DNA of 64,000 bases from an uncultured Chitinophaga sp. Its GTDB lineage: Bacteria; Bacteroidota; Bacteroidia; Chitinophagales; Chitinophagaceae. Under the pieces are notes generated by a model, which saw only the letters and a list, made by a program, of their open reading frames with translations, was not told where the DNA came from and ran no database searches. Below, piece after piece: positions 27,010 through 36,000 of this stretch (position 1 is its first letter; every line of letters begins with the position of its first letter). A program made the position numbers and the translations under genes. Location of the stretch: positions 239,707 through 303,706 of the forward strand of contig NZ_CAMLHC010000007.1 in the NCBI RefSeq assembly GCF_946479755.1, in the 5' to 3' direction.

Positions 27010-27615
27010 TTAATAGGTGACAGGGAGTAATAATACCAGCAGCACCGGAAATGGCATACGGTCGCGGACGTGCTCCCGCACGGTGTTTAAAGCCAGCTTC
27101 ATGTATTTTTTGACAGATTCGGGGGACAGCTGCATTTGTTCGGCAATTTGTTTGTGAGACAAAGACTGCTTTCTGGCCAGCTCAAATACCTTCCGTTGTT
27201 GCGGGGGCAGCTGATCGATAGCCTCATCAATGAGCGGCAGGTATTGGGCGAGCCCTTCTTCGTCGCCGGCGGTGAGTACCATGTCGTCGCTGTTTTCCAT
27301 GTCACGGAGCCATGCCTGGTATCTGACAGCTACACGCGCCTGGTCCCTGATATGGTTATAGGTGAGATTACGCGCTATGATAAAGAGATAGTTATCCAGT
27401 TGTGTTACTGCGGGTAAGGTGGTTCGTTTATGCCAGACCTTTATGAAGATGTCCTGCACAATCTCCTGGCTGACTTCCCGTGAACCGGTAATTTTATATA
27501 CGAAGGCGCCCAGCCGGTCACTGTAGGCATAAAGCAGTTGCCGGAAAGCGGTTTCGTCGCCTTCAGATACCTGTAGCAGTAATTGCCGCTCATTATTTAG
27601 TGGCTGTAATGACAA
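27010..27615 (-). CDS. ECF sigma-70 factor with TTG start
   Basis: 201 residues. Region 2 is DETAFRQLLYAYSDRLGAFVYKITGSREVSQEIVQDIFIKVW and region 4 is LPPQQRKVFELARKQSLSHKQIAEQMQLSPESVKKYM, the Bacteroidota SusC-linked ECF class; a short hydrophobic tail (FPVLLVLLLPVTY) follows. There is no ATG or GTG in frame before region 2. A TGA directly precedes the TTG at 27615, which is the only workable start. An out-of-frame ATG at 27628 opens a short reading frame that overlaps it. The sigma factor should drive the downstream SusC locus when freed by FecR. Confidence 0.9.
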   Translation of the reverse strand: MSLQPLNNERQLLLQVSEGDETAFRQLLYAYSDRLGAFVYKITGSREVSQEIVQDIFIKVWHKRTTLPAVTQLDNYLFIIARNLTYNHIRDQARVAVRYQAWLRDMENSDDMVLTAGDEEGLAQYLPLIDEAIDQLPPQQRKVFELARKQSLSHKQIAEQMQLSPESVKKYMKLALNTVREHVRDRMPFPVLLVLLLPVTY

Positions 27616-27676
27616 TCAGACTTTGCATTTCTCCCTACAATCTTAATAATTTATCGATCAAAAAATATAAAAAAAA

Positions 27677-27699
27677 GTTGGAGAGATCATCTCTCCAAC
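27677..27699 (-). terminator. Intrinsic terminator of ppsA
   Basis: An 11-bp perfect palindromic stem (27677-27687 and 27689-27699), flanked by an A-run on the left and a T-run on the right, so it can end transcripts in both directions. It lies just after the stop of the PEP synthase gene and before the sigma-factor gene on the minus strand. Confidence 0.92.
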
Positions 27700-27724
27700 T
27701 TTTTTACCTGGTATTATCTTCTGT

Positions 27725-30148
27725 TCACGCTTCCACCAGCTGCTCTGCTTCATGCACTGCCCACAGGGTTTTGACCAGCGCGTCGGGCGTAACAGAAATA
27801 CTGTCTATGCCATGCTGCACGAGGAACCGTGTGAGCTCCGGGAAATCAGAAGGCCCCTGCCCGCAGATACCGACTTTCACTTTAAATTCTTTGGCTACTT
27901 TAATCAGCCGTGATATCATGCGCAGCACGGCCGGGCTTAGTTCATTGTACAAACCGGACACCAGTTCAGAGTCCCTGTCCAGCCCGAGGGTCAGCTGTGT
28001 GAGATCGTTGGAGCCGATGGAGAAACCGTCGATATGCGGCGCAAACTCTTCGGCCATCATGATATTGGACGGTAGTTCGGCCATGAGGTATACTTCCAGC
28101 CCGTTCTGCCCTCTGGGCAGCCCGGCTTCTTCCATCACTGCCAGTACCTGCTCCAGCTCTTCCACGGTGCGGCAGAAAGGGATCATCACCACAATGTTGT
28201 TCAGTCCCATGGTTTCCCTGGCCTTGCGGATAGCAGCGCATTCCAGCATAAAAGCGGTCTTGTATTTTTCCGAGTAATAACGGGAAGCGCCCCGCCAGCC
28301 TATCATCGGGTTCTCTTCTTTCGGCTCGAAATATTTCCCGCCAGGCAGATTGTAATACTCGTTGCTCTTGAAATCGGAGAAACGTACGATCGCTTTGTCG
28401 GGATAACTGGAAGCGGCGATCTTACCTACGCCGGACGCCAGTTTGCTGATGAAGTAGTCCGCCTCGTTGTCATAACCGTAGATCAGTTGTGCTATTTCGG
28501 CTGACAGGGCAGCATCGTTCAGTTCGCGGTGGTGTAGCAGCGCCAGCGGATGGACTTTAATATAGTTGTTGATGATAAATTCTTCCCTCGCCAGGCCGAT
28601 GCCTTTGCCGGGCAGGTGGGTAAACTGGAACGCCATAGAGGGCGATCCCACGTTGAGCATGAGCGGCGTTTTCACCGTAGGAAGGCTGGACAGGTCGAGC
28701 AGTCCCTCTTTTACCGGCAGGATACCTTCGTACACCACGCCTTCGGTGCCTTCGGCGCAGCTCACGGTGATGGCTTGTCCGCTGTTCAGTTTCTCGGTAG
28801 CGTCTTCGCAGCCTACTATGGCGGGGATGCCCATTTCCCTCGCTACGATGGCTGCGTGGCAGGTGCGGCCGCCTTTGTTGGTCACGATGGCGGAAGCCAT
28901 TTTCATGATCGGTTCCCAGTCGGGGTCCGTCATATCGGTCACCAGCACGTCTCCCGGCTGGAAGGTAGTCGTGGCTACCCGGTTATCGAGGGAGAACAGG
29001 ATGTTGACGTTGCCGGCTGCGATGCCGTCGCCAACGGCGATGCCTCTCAGCAGTTCCCGGGGCGTAGCGCCGCCGGTATCCAGGGTGCGGGTGGTGATCC
29101 TGTTTCTGTCCCTGCGGGAGTGAATGGTTTCTGGTCTTGCCTGTACGATGTACAGTTCGTGGCTAAGGCCGTCGAGCGCCCATTCCACGTCCATCGGGCA
29201 CCAGTGGCCTTTTTTATCGGAATAGTACGATTCAATGCGTTGTACCCACGCGGCCAGCTGCAGGATCTGGTCGTCGGTGAGGCAGAAGCTGTGCTGCTGC
29301 TGTTTGGTGGCGGGGATCACGCGGGTGCGTTCGTCGCTGCTTTCGCCGTAGATCATCTTCTTATCCTTTACGCCCATCTTTTTTTCGAGGATAGGTTTGT
29401 ATTGGGATTGGAGCAGGGGTTTGTAGACGATGAACTCATCGGGTGAAACGGCGCCTTGTACCACCAGCTCTCCCAATCCGAAGGAGCCGTTGATCAGCAC
29501 TACGTCACGGAAGCCTGACTCAGTATCGAGGGAGAAGGCTACGCCGGAAGCGCCGAGGTCTGAGCGCACCATTTTCTGGACGCATACGGAAAGGCCTACA
29601 CTGAAATGATCATAGCCGAAGTTTTCGCGATAGCTGATGGCGCGGTCGGTGAACAGGGAGGCGAAACAGTTCCGTACGGAGTCTATCAGCGCTACCGGTC
29701 CGCGTACGTTGAGAAAAGTTTCCTGTTGCCCTGCAAAGGAAGCGTCCGGGAGGTCTTCTGCGGTGGCGGAAGAACGCACCGCCACGTCGGTCTGTTCCTG
29801 GCCGTATTCCGCGGACAGCGCCTGGTAGGCGGCAATAATTTCCTGGCTGAGCTCATGGGGAAACCTGGAGTTGCTGATCTCCTGCCTGATCCGCTGGCCG
29901 GCCCTGCGCAGAGAGCTGATGTTGTTGAAATCGATCTGCGCTACCTGGTCCCTGATGAACTGGTCCAGGCCACTGTTTTGCATAAAATGATAATAGGCTT
30001 TCGTCGTGATGGCGAATCCTCCCGGCACTTTTACGCCGGCTTTTGACAGACCGGAGATCATCTCACCCAGAGAGGCAGATTTTCCGCCCACCAGGGCAAT
30101 AGCGTCCAGACCCACCTCGTGCAGAGGGAGTACAATGCTTTCTTTCAT
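27725..30148 (-). CDS. ppsA: Phosphoenolpyruvate synthase
   Basis: 807 residues, the normal size for PpsA. It makes PEP from pyruvate, ATP and water for gluconeogenesis, in the cytoplasm. Three domains are visible: the N-terminal ATP-grasp pyruvate-binding domain (ALVGGKSASLGEM, DVAVRSSATAEDLPDASFAGQQ), the central phosphohistidine domain with catalytic His431 in GGRTCHAAIV, and the C-terminal PEP-utilising barrel (GWRGASRYY, SIGSNDLTQLTLGLDRDS, and the GICGQGPS cysteine). It is divergent from an Lrp/AsnC-type regulator 205 bases away, which is a candidate controller. Confidence 0.96.
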   Translation of the reverse strand: MKESIVLPLHEVGLDAIALVGGKSASLGEMISGLSKAGVKVPGGFAITTKAYYHFMQNSGLDQFIRDQVAQIDFNNISSLRRAGQRIRQEISNSRFPHELSQEIIAAYQALSAEYGQEQTDVAVRSSATAEDLPDASFAGQQETFLNVRGPVALIDSVRNCFASLFTDRAISYRENFGYDHFSVGLSVCVQKMVRSDLGASGVAFSLDTESGFRDVVLINGSFGLGELVVQGAVSPDEFIVYKPLLQSQYKPILEKKMGVKDKKMIYGESSDERTRVIPATKQQQHSFCLTDDQILQLAAWVQRIESYYSDKKGHWCPMDVEWALDGLSHELYIVQARPETIHSRRDRNRITTRTLDTGGATPRELLRGIAVGDGIAAGNVNILFSLDNRVATTTFQPGDVLVTDMTDPDWEPIMKMASAIVTNKGGRTCHAAIVAREMGIPAIVGCEDATEKLNSGQAITVSCAEGTEGVVYEGILPVKEGLLDLSSLPTVKTPLMLNVGSPSMAFQFTHLPGKGIGLAREEFIINNYIKVHPLALLHHRELNDAALSAEIAQLIYGYDNEADYFISKLASGVGKIAASSYPDKAIVRFSDFKSNEYYNLPGGKYFEPKEENPMIGWRGASRYYSEKYKTAFMLECAAIRKARETMGLNNIVVMIPFCRTVEELEQVLAVMEEAGLPRGQNGLEVYLMAELPSNIMMAEEFAPHIDGFSIGSNDLTQLTLGLDRDSELVSGLYNELSPAVLRMISRLIKVAKEFKVKVGICGQGPSDFPELTRFLVQHGIDSISVTPDALVKTLWAVHEAEQLVEA

Positions 30149-30331
30149 GGAGTGTTGTTGTTTAATGTTGACAGGCAGGCACTATCATCAGCCTTCCATA
30201 CGTGGTAAATTGTTTCTCCTGAAAGTTATGGTAATTGCTATCCTGCGGGATGTGAAGGCGCTACTGCCGAAAACAAAACCGCTAACTGCTGCCGCCGCCG
30301 ATTTTTTTTCGGCAATATGTGCCCATATCCC

Positions 30332-30339
30332 TATTTTTG
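30332..30339 (+). promoter_or_regulatory. Possible -7 element before the Lrp-type gene
   Basis: TATTTTTG matches the Bacteroidota -7 consensus TAnnTTTG. It is only 14 bases before the chosen ATG, so the leader would be very short, and no good -33 is visible. The 205-base region between the divergent ppsA and Lrp genes also has GCCGA/TCGGC arms around a T-run near 30297-30313 that could be an operator. Confidence 0.3.
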
Positions 30340-30353
30340 ATCAAAAACCAGCC

Positions 30354-30872
30354 ATGAGTTTCACACCGGATATGACAGACCTATGCATCCTGGACATACT
30401 TCAGACGGATGCCAGGACCACCAACAAGGAGATTGCATCGAGGTTAGGGAAATCGGTCACGTCTGTTTTCGACAGGGTGAAACGCCTGGAGGCGGAAGGA
30501 TATATCAACGGGTATGTGGCCGTACTCAATCCCCATAAGCTGGGCAGCACGCTGATCGCTTATACCAGCGTAACGCTGGAAGGCCATGGGCATGACAAGC
30601 TGCAGAGCTTCGAGCAGAAGATCAATTCATTTCCCGAGGTACTGGAGAGTTATAAAATGAGCGGACAGTTTGATTACCTGCTGAAGATAGTGATTGCTGA
30701 TATGGAGGCTTATGAGCTTTTTTATTCCAACAAACTATCCAAACTGGAGAACATATCGAAGATCAGGAGCCTGTTCGTGTTGTCGGAGACGAAGAAAGAG
30801 ACGGGTCTGAACCTGAAGACGGCGCAGCTTCCGAAAGGCCGGCAGAAGACGGGTCCCGGTTCGGACAAGTGA
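30354..30872 (+). CDS. Lrp/AsnC-family transcriptional regulator
   Basis: 172 residues from the ATG at 30354 (MSFTPDMTDLCILD). The open frame continues upstream, but its residues there are not protein-like and overlap ppsA. The winged-helix part is ILDILQTDARTTNKEIASRLGKSVTSVFDRVKRLEAEGYINGYVAVL, the classic Lrp/AsnC N-terminus. The RAM/ACT ligand domain follows (STLIAYTSVTLEG, FPEVLESYKMSGQFDYLLKIVIADMEAYELFY). Such proteins sense amino acids as octamers. The divergent ppsA gene is a likely target, with autoregulation. Confidence 0.92.
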   Translation: MSFTPDMTDLCILDILQTDARTTNKEIASRLGKSVTSVFDRVKRLEAEGYINGYVAVLNPHKLGSTLIAYTSVTLEGHGHDKLQSFEQKINSFPEVLESYKMSGQFDYLLKIVIADMEAYELFYSNKLSKLENISKIRSLFVLSETKKETGLNLKTAQLPKGRQKTGPGSDK

Positions 30873-30905
30873 TGTTGCACCACCGGATTTTCCTGCTTCC
30901 CCCGC

Positions 30906-30936
30906 TTGTTTATCTGCCCCTGAAACCTTAGTTTTG
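30906..30936 (+). promoter_or_regulatory. Housekeeping-type promoter before an ECF sigma gene
   Basis: TTG at 30906-30908, a 20-base spacer and TAGTTTTG at 30929-30936 match the Bacteroidota TTG-N17-23-TAnnTTTG consensus fully. The expected start site is near 30943, leaving a leader of about 70 bases to the sigma-factor ATG at 31012. Confidence 0.65.
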
Positions 30937-31011
30937 AGTGAAGAAACCGCTGAAAAATCAACCAGAAAGTCTTGAATAATAGCCGGCGATAGCAGTGTTA
31001 TACGTATTAAG

Positions 31012-31572
31012 ATGATGACAGACTACACCTTCTATGCTGATGAAGAGCTGGTTCAACTGATGGCCGCTGACGATCACACCGCCTTTACGGAGATTTACAA
31101 CAGGTATTGGAAACGCCTGTATGTACTGGCCTATGATCGCCTGCATTCCCGTGAGTTGGCAGAAGATGTGGTGCAGGACGTATTTACCGGCTTGTGGCAA
31201 CGCAGGAACCAGTCCGTCATCCGTTCCCTGCCCGCTTACCTGGCTACCGCCAACCGTTACGCTGTATTTGCCCAGCTATCCAAATCGGCAAAGGTCACCA
31301 CCGTAGAAACGCTCCCCGAGTCCTTACAGGCCGTAGCTGATGAAACGGCGCAGCTGCATTTCCTGCAGCAGTCGATGGAACAGCAGCTGAAACAGTTGCC
31401 CGAAAAATGCCGCCTCGTTTTTAACTACAGCCGCAACGAAGGCCTCAGCAACCGTGAAATAGCCGCCGAACTGCAGATCTCCGAAAAAGCAGTGGAAAAA
31501 CATATCACCAAAGCATTGCAGCGCCTGCGGGTGCAATTCAGGAATTATTTCCACGCGATATTCCTCTATTGA
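31012..31572 (+). CDS. ECF sigma-70 factor
   Basis: 186 residues; ATG at 31012 or 31015 (MMTDY). Region 2: DHTAFTEIYNRYWKRLYVLAYDRLHSRELAEDVVQDVFTGLWQRR. Region 4: LPEKCRLVFNYSRNEGLSNREIAAELQISEKAVEKHITKALQRLR. It belongs to the Bacteroidota ECF class tied to FecR and SusC, and it opens the third such unit (sigma, FecR, SusC, SusD), with the FecR gene 80 bases downstream. A consensus housekeeping promoter lies upstream at 30906-30936. Confidence 0.94.
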   Translation: MMTDYTFYADEELVQLMAADDHTAFTEIYNRYWKRLYVLAYDRLHSRELAEDVVQDVFTGLWQRRNQSVIRSLPAYLATANRYAVFAQLSKSAKVTTVETLPESLQAVADETAQLHFLQQSMEQQLKQLPEKCRLVFNYSRNEGLSNREIAAELQISEKAVEKHITKALQRLRVQFRNYFHAIFLY

Positions 31573-31652
31573 AAAAAAATTTCTCTCCCGGGGTAGGGTA
31601 AGCCTGCCGTTTCCATACTTACATTATATAACACCTGTAAATTCTAAAGTGA

Positions 31653-32792
31653 ATGGATAAGCAAGAACTGGCTATACTATCGGAAAAGTACCTTGCCGGC
31701 ACAGCCAGTGAAGCGGAAGTAGACCGTCTGCTGCAATGGTATAACGCCTACGATGAGCGGGAGCTGACGGCCCGGGTGACGGTGACAGGACCGGAGACGG
31801 AGGACCTTTTGAAAGACCGGATGTACCGCCGGTTGCAGGCTGTCACGCAGCCTCAGCAGCGGGTACGCCGGATGGGGGAGTGGTACAGGAGGGCTGCCGC
31901 AGCGGCCTTGCTGCTGATCTTCGCCTGCGGCGGGTATTATTATTTCACACAGGTGCGGAAGGTTCCCCCGGTAGCGGCGGTCATGCCTGTCCAGGTGGAG
32001 CCCGGGGGCGATAAAGCGACGCTCACGCTGGCCGATGGTTCCGTGGTGAACCTCGACAGTATCGGGACCGGTATGCTGAACTTGCAGGGGGTGAAGGTAG
32101 AGAAGACGAAACACGGTCAGATCGTTTATAAAGGCAATGGCAGTGCCGCCGCCAATAATAACGTACTGCGTACGCCCAGAGGCGGACAGTTTAAGGTAAC
32201 GCTGCCGGACGGTACAGACGTATGGCTGAACGCTTCTTCCTCTATCAGCTATCCTACGGCCTTTACCGGCGATAACCGGAAAGTGGCCGTAACAGGAGAA
32301 GTGTATTTTGAAGTAGCTGCCGACGCAGCACGCCCCTTCGAGGTGAAAGTGAACGATATGGACGTATTGGTGTTGGGCACCCATTTTAATATCAACGCTT
32401 ATGACGATGAGCAAACGGTTAAAACGACGCTGCTGGAAGGAGCGGTGCTGGTAAGAACACCCGGCGCATACAAACACCTGGAGCCGGGGCAGCAGGCACG
32501 GGTAAAGCCCGGCAGCAACGATATCGAGTGGCTGAAGCACGTGGATGTCAACAGCACCGTTGCCTGGAAAAATGGCTACTTCTCTTTTGACGATGCCGAT
32601 ATTCCTACCGTCATGCGGCAGCTGGCGCGGTGGTACAATATAGAGGTGAGTTATGCCGGTAAAGTGCCGGAGGGTACCTTCACCGGTGAAATCGGCAGAA
32701 ACCTGACACAAAACCAATTGATGAAAATACTGACACAGGCGAGCATTAATTGTAAGCTGGAAGAGGGGAGGAAGCTTGTTATCTATCCTTAA
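31653..32792 (+). CDS. FecR-type anti-sigma factor (DUF4974 C-terminus)
   Basis: 379 residues: a cytoplasmic N-terminus that would bind the sigma factor, one membrane helix at about 85-103 (AAAAALLLIFACGGYYYF), a periplasmic FecR domain (RTPRGGQFKVTLPDGTDVWLNASSSISYP, VAVTGEVYFEVA, VLVLGTHFNINAY) and a C-terminal DUF4974/STN-like part (DIPTVMRQLARWYNIEVSYAG). It is predicted to keep the sigma factor of 31012-31572 inactive until the STN domain of the next SusC signals. Confidence 0.94.
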   Translation: MDKQELAILSEKYLAGTASEAEVDRLLQWYNAYDERELTARVTVTGPETEDLLKDRMYRRLQAVTQPQQRVRRMGEWYRRAAAAALLLIFACGGYYYFTQVRKVPPVAAVMPVQVEPGGDKATLTLADGSVVNLDSIGTGMLNLQGVKVEKTKHGQIVYKGNGSAAANNNVLRTPRGGQFKVTLPDGTDVWLNASSSISYPTAFTGDNRKVAVTGEVYFEVAADAARPFEVKVNDMDVLVLGTHFNINAYDDEQTVKTTLLEGAVLVRTPGAYKHLEPGQQARVKPGSNDIEWLKHVDVNSTVAWKNGYFSFDDADIPTVMRQLARWYNIEVSYAGKVPEGTFTGEIGRNLTQNQLMKILTQASINCKLEEGRKLVIYP

Positions 32793-32955
32793 TCTTTATC
32801 AATCTGTAACCAACCATTACCAAATACCGGTACAATCAGCCGGTGAACCATTTAACCAGGCCGTTCAAAGGCCTGAGCGATAGCTATCCAATAATATCAT
32901 GTTATGAAAAAATGAAGCCCACCGGGTACGGAAGGCTTATGTTTCATCCATAAAA

Positions 32956-32991
32956 AAACCTGGTGTCAAGATTGGCGTCCGCACCAGGTTT
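32956..32991 (-). terminator. Terminator-like hairpin opposing susC (antisense strand of the leader)
   Basis: A 10-bp perfect stem (32956-32965 with 32982-32991, loop 16). On the minus strand it is followed by an unbroken T-run (A-run at 32952-32958 on +, partly within the arm), the form of an intrinsic terminator. No minus-strand gene reaches here, so it would end a transcript antisense to the susC leader. The 287-base gap 32793-33079 holds this hairpin, a second short GC hairpin (33026-33039) and a minus-strand -7-like element. Confidence 0.6.
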
Positions 32992-33067
32992 GATCGTCGG
33001 TTAACCTTTTTCAGTACTTCCTGCTGCCCCCAAGGGGGCGGATGGGAAACATTTGTCAACCAAAAAC

Positions 33068-33075
33068 CAAACCTA
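33068..33075 (-). promoter_or_regulatory. Candidate antisense promoter -7 element in susC leader
   Basis: Read on the minus strand the bases are TAGGTTTG, a full match to TAnnTTTG. A TTG lies 24 bases upstream, one more than the usual spacer maximum. Transcription from here would start near 33061 and reach the minus-strand terminator at 32956, an RNA of about 110 bases complementary to the susC leader. Confidence 0.35.
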
Positions 33076-33079
33076 AGGT

Positions 33080-36000
33080 ATGAAAATTAATGTTGTCCGC
33101 AACAGGCACAAAACTTTTGTATCGACCGGGGGTAGTATACCCCGGGTAACCGAAAATCACTGTGTGACCAAAATCTGGAGAACAATGAGATTAACTGCGT
33201 TATTACTAACGGTGGCGGCACTCAATATTTACGCCACGGGAAGCTCCCAGACTGTTACCGTTGCATGCAGGAACATGCCGCTACAGCAGGTGTTCAGCGT
33301 TATCAAACAACAGACGGGGTTCGTGTTTTTTTACAGGAACCAGGACTTGTCGGACATGCGCCCGGTCTCGGCAGACATCCGCGAGCAGCCGCTGCGGACC
33401 GCGCTGGCGAAGATACTGCAGGACAAGCCCCTTGTTTTTGACATCGAAGGCAATACCATCGTTATTTCGAGAAAGGTGGCTTCACCCGGAACAAAAGCGG
33501 AGCAACCGGACCTGGCGCCGCCGGCAGATATACAGGGCAGGGTGGTGGACAAACACGGTGATCCCGTGCCCGGTGTCACCATCCGCGTGAAAGGCAGCAA
33601 TGTGGCCGCTATTACAGACCATGCCGGTTTCTTTGTACTGCGTAATGCCGACGCAAAGGCAGAGCTGCTGGTGTCCTGTGTAGGATTTGAGCCCCGCATC
33701 ATCTCCCTCGGTGGAAAAACAAAACTGGAAATTCAACTGAGCGCCAAAGTGGATGACCTCAACCAGTACGTGGTGGTGGGTTACGGCAGTACCAAAAGAA
33801 AAGACCTGACCGGCTCCGTCGCTTCGGTGAACGTGGACGAAGTAAAGAACGTGCCTTTCGCCAGCGTCGACCAGGCGCTGTCCGGGAAGGCGGCCGGCGT
33901 ACAGGTAACGCAGGCCGACGGTTCCCCCGGCGGTGTGGCCAAGATCCGCATCCGCGGCGGTACCTCGCTGCTGGGCGGTAACGACCCGCTGTACATCATC
34001 GATGGCGTGCAGGTCACCATCCAGAACCGCTACATTCAGAACCAGTCGGAAGTGGTGAACCCTATCGAAAGAGCGGGCGGTGACGATCCCAACAACTCAG
34101 TAGACGGATCATTTTCCCGCGGCCTTAACAGCCTCGCCGGTCTCAATATCAGCGACATCGAATCCATCGATATCCTGAAAGACGCTTCCGCCACCGCCAT
34201 CTACGGCTCCAAAGCGGCCAACGGCGTGATTATTATCACTACCAAAAAAGGAAAACTGAACCAGAAACCGGTACTGGAAGCCAATTACTACGCGGGCGTC
34301 AGTCAGCCTATCAAAGAAAAGCTGCTGAACGCACAACAGTATGTGGATCTCTTACAGGAAGCCGCCCGTACCGCCAATGCTGTCAGGGCAGCTGCCGGAG
34401 AAGATCCTGATCCTAAAGCGACCAATATCATCAATAATCCCCAGAGCCTCGGAACGGCCAATACAGACTGGCTGAAGCTGGTGCTGCGGAATGCCGTTAC
34501 CCATACCGCCGACATTGCGGTGCGCGGCGGTGGCTCCGGCTCCCGGTATTATACCTCTCTCGCCTATACGAAACAGGACGGTGTACTGAGAGGGACCGAC
34601 TTCTCCCGTATTGCCGGTAAAATCAGCCTGGATAATGAAATCACCAGCCGGTTCCGTGTCATTACCAATCTCGATTACGGCTTCACAAAAAACAATATCA
34701 CCAACGGTATTTACCCTGCCGCCATGTATGCGCCGCCTACGCTGCCGGCCTATAATCCGGATGGCTCGCCTTACCAGTTCCTGGGGTCACAGATCGGTGG
34801 TTACAACTACCAGGGATTTCAAAACCCTATGGTATTGCTGGAAGGTATCAACACAGCTAAAACCGCTTCGCTGATCGGTTCCCTGTCCGGGGACTATGAT
34901 GTGATGAAAAACCTGAAATTCAGAAGTATACTATCCGTTAACTATAACAATTATCATCAGCTGAACTATGTGCCCAGCACGGCGGTGATCGCATCTGCCA
35001 GCGGCGTTAGCAGCTCTAACGGCGGTACAGCCTCACAGGGACAAACAGAAGACGTAAACGTCTTCATAGAAAATACCCTCACCTGGGATAAACAGTTCAA
35101 TGAAAATAACCGGCTGAATCTCCTCGGTGGTACCTCCTGGCAGAAATTCCGTTTCAACTCTTTCTCCGCCAGCGGCCAGGGCTTCCCTGACGATAAATAC
35201 CTGAATAACCTCTCCTCCGCCGCCATCACGCTGCCGGGTACCGGCAGCTCAGGGCAAAATTCATTGCTCAGCTTTTATATGCGCGCCAACTATGCGCTGA
35301 GGGAAAAATACCTGTTCACTTTTACGGGTCGTTCCGACGCTTCTTCCAAATTCCCGTCTGACAACCGGGTGGGTTATTTCCCCTCCGGTGGCGCGGCCTG
35401 GCGGATTTCAGAGGAACCATTCATGAAGAAAGCGGAATGGATCAACGAGTTAAAGCTGCGTGTCAGCGCGGGGTATACCGGTACGCAGAATTTCGGTGAC
35501 CATCTTTATTACACGCTGTATACGCCAGGCTCCTATGGTGGCGTGAACGCCCTGGTGCCGTCGCAGCTGGGGAATAGTAAGATCAAGTGGGAGTCCACCC
35601 TGCAGAAGGACCTCGGCCTGGATTTCGAATTATTCGGTTCCCGCCTGCGCGGCGTGATTGGTTATTATGAGAAGATCACCACCGGCTTGCTGTTGTCCAC
35701 GCAGCTGGCCCCCAGCTCTTCCTATGGCAGCGTGATATCGAATATCGCCACCATCAGCAATAAGGGACTGGAAATAGATCTTCGTACGGATTTCATTAAG
35801 CACCGGCATTTCCAGTGGACCGGCGCCCTGAATGTTTCCGGTAACCGCTCCCGCGTGGAAGATATCAATAATGATTTTTCCGATCCGAACGATCCGGGCG
35901 CCACCTACCTCAGCGCCAATGCCGTGGTACGCAAAGGAGAACCGCTGGGGCTTTTTTACGGCTACAAACAAACAGGTATTATCCGCGATCAGAAACAGCT

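Noticed and set aside
30006..30353. Upstream extension of the Lrp-type regulator
   Set aside because: It overlaps ppsA and lengthens the protein far beyond the family; the ATG at 30354 fits the normal N-terminus.
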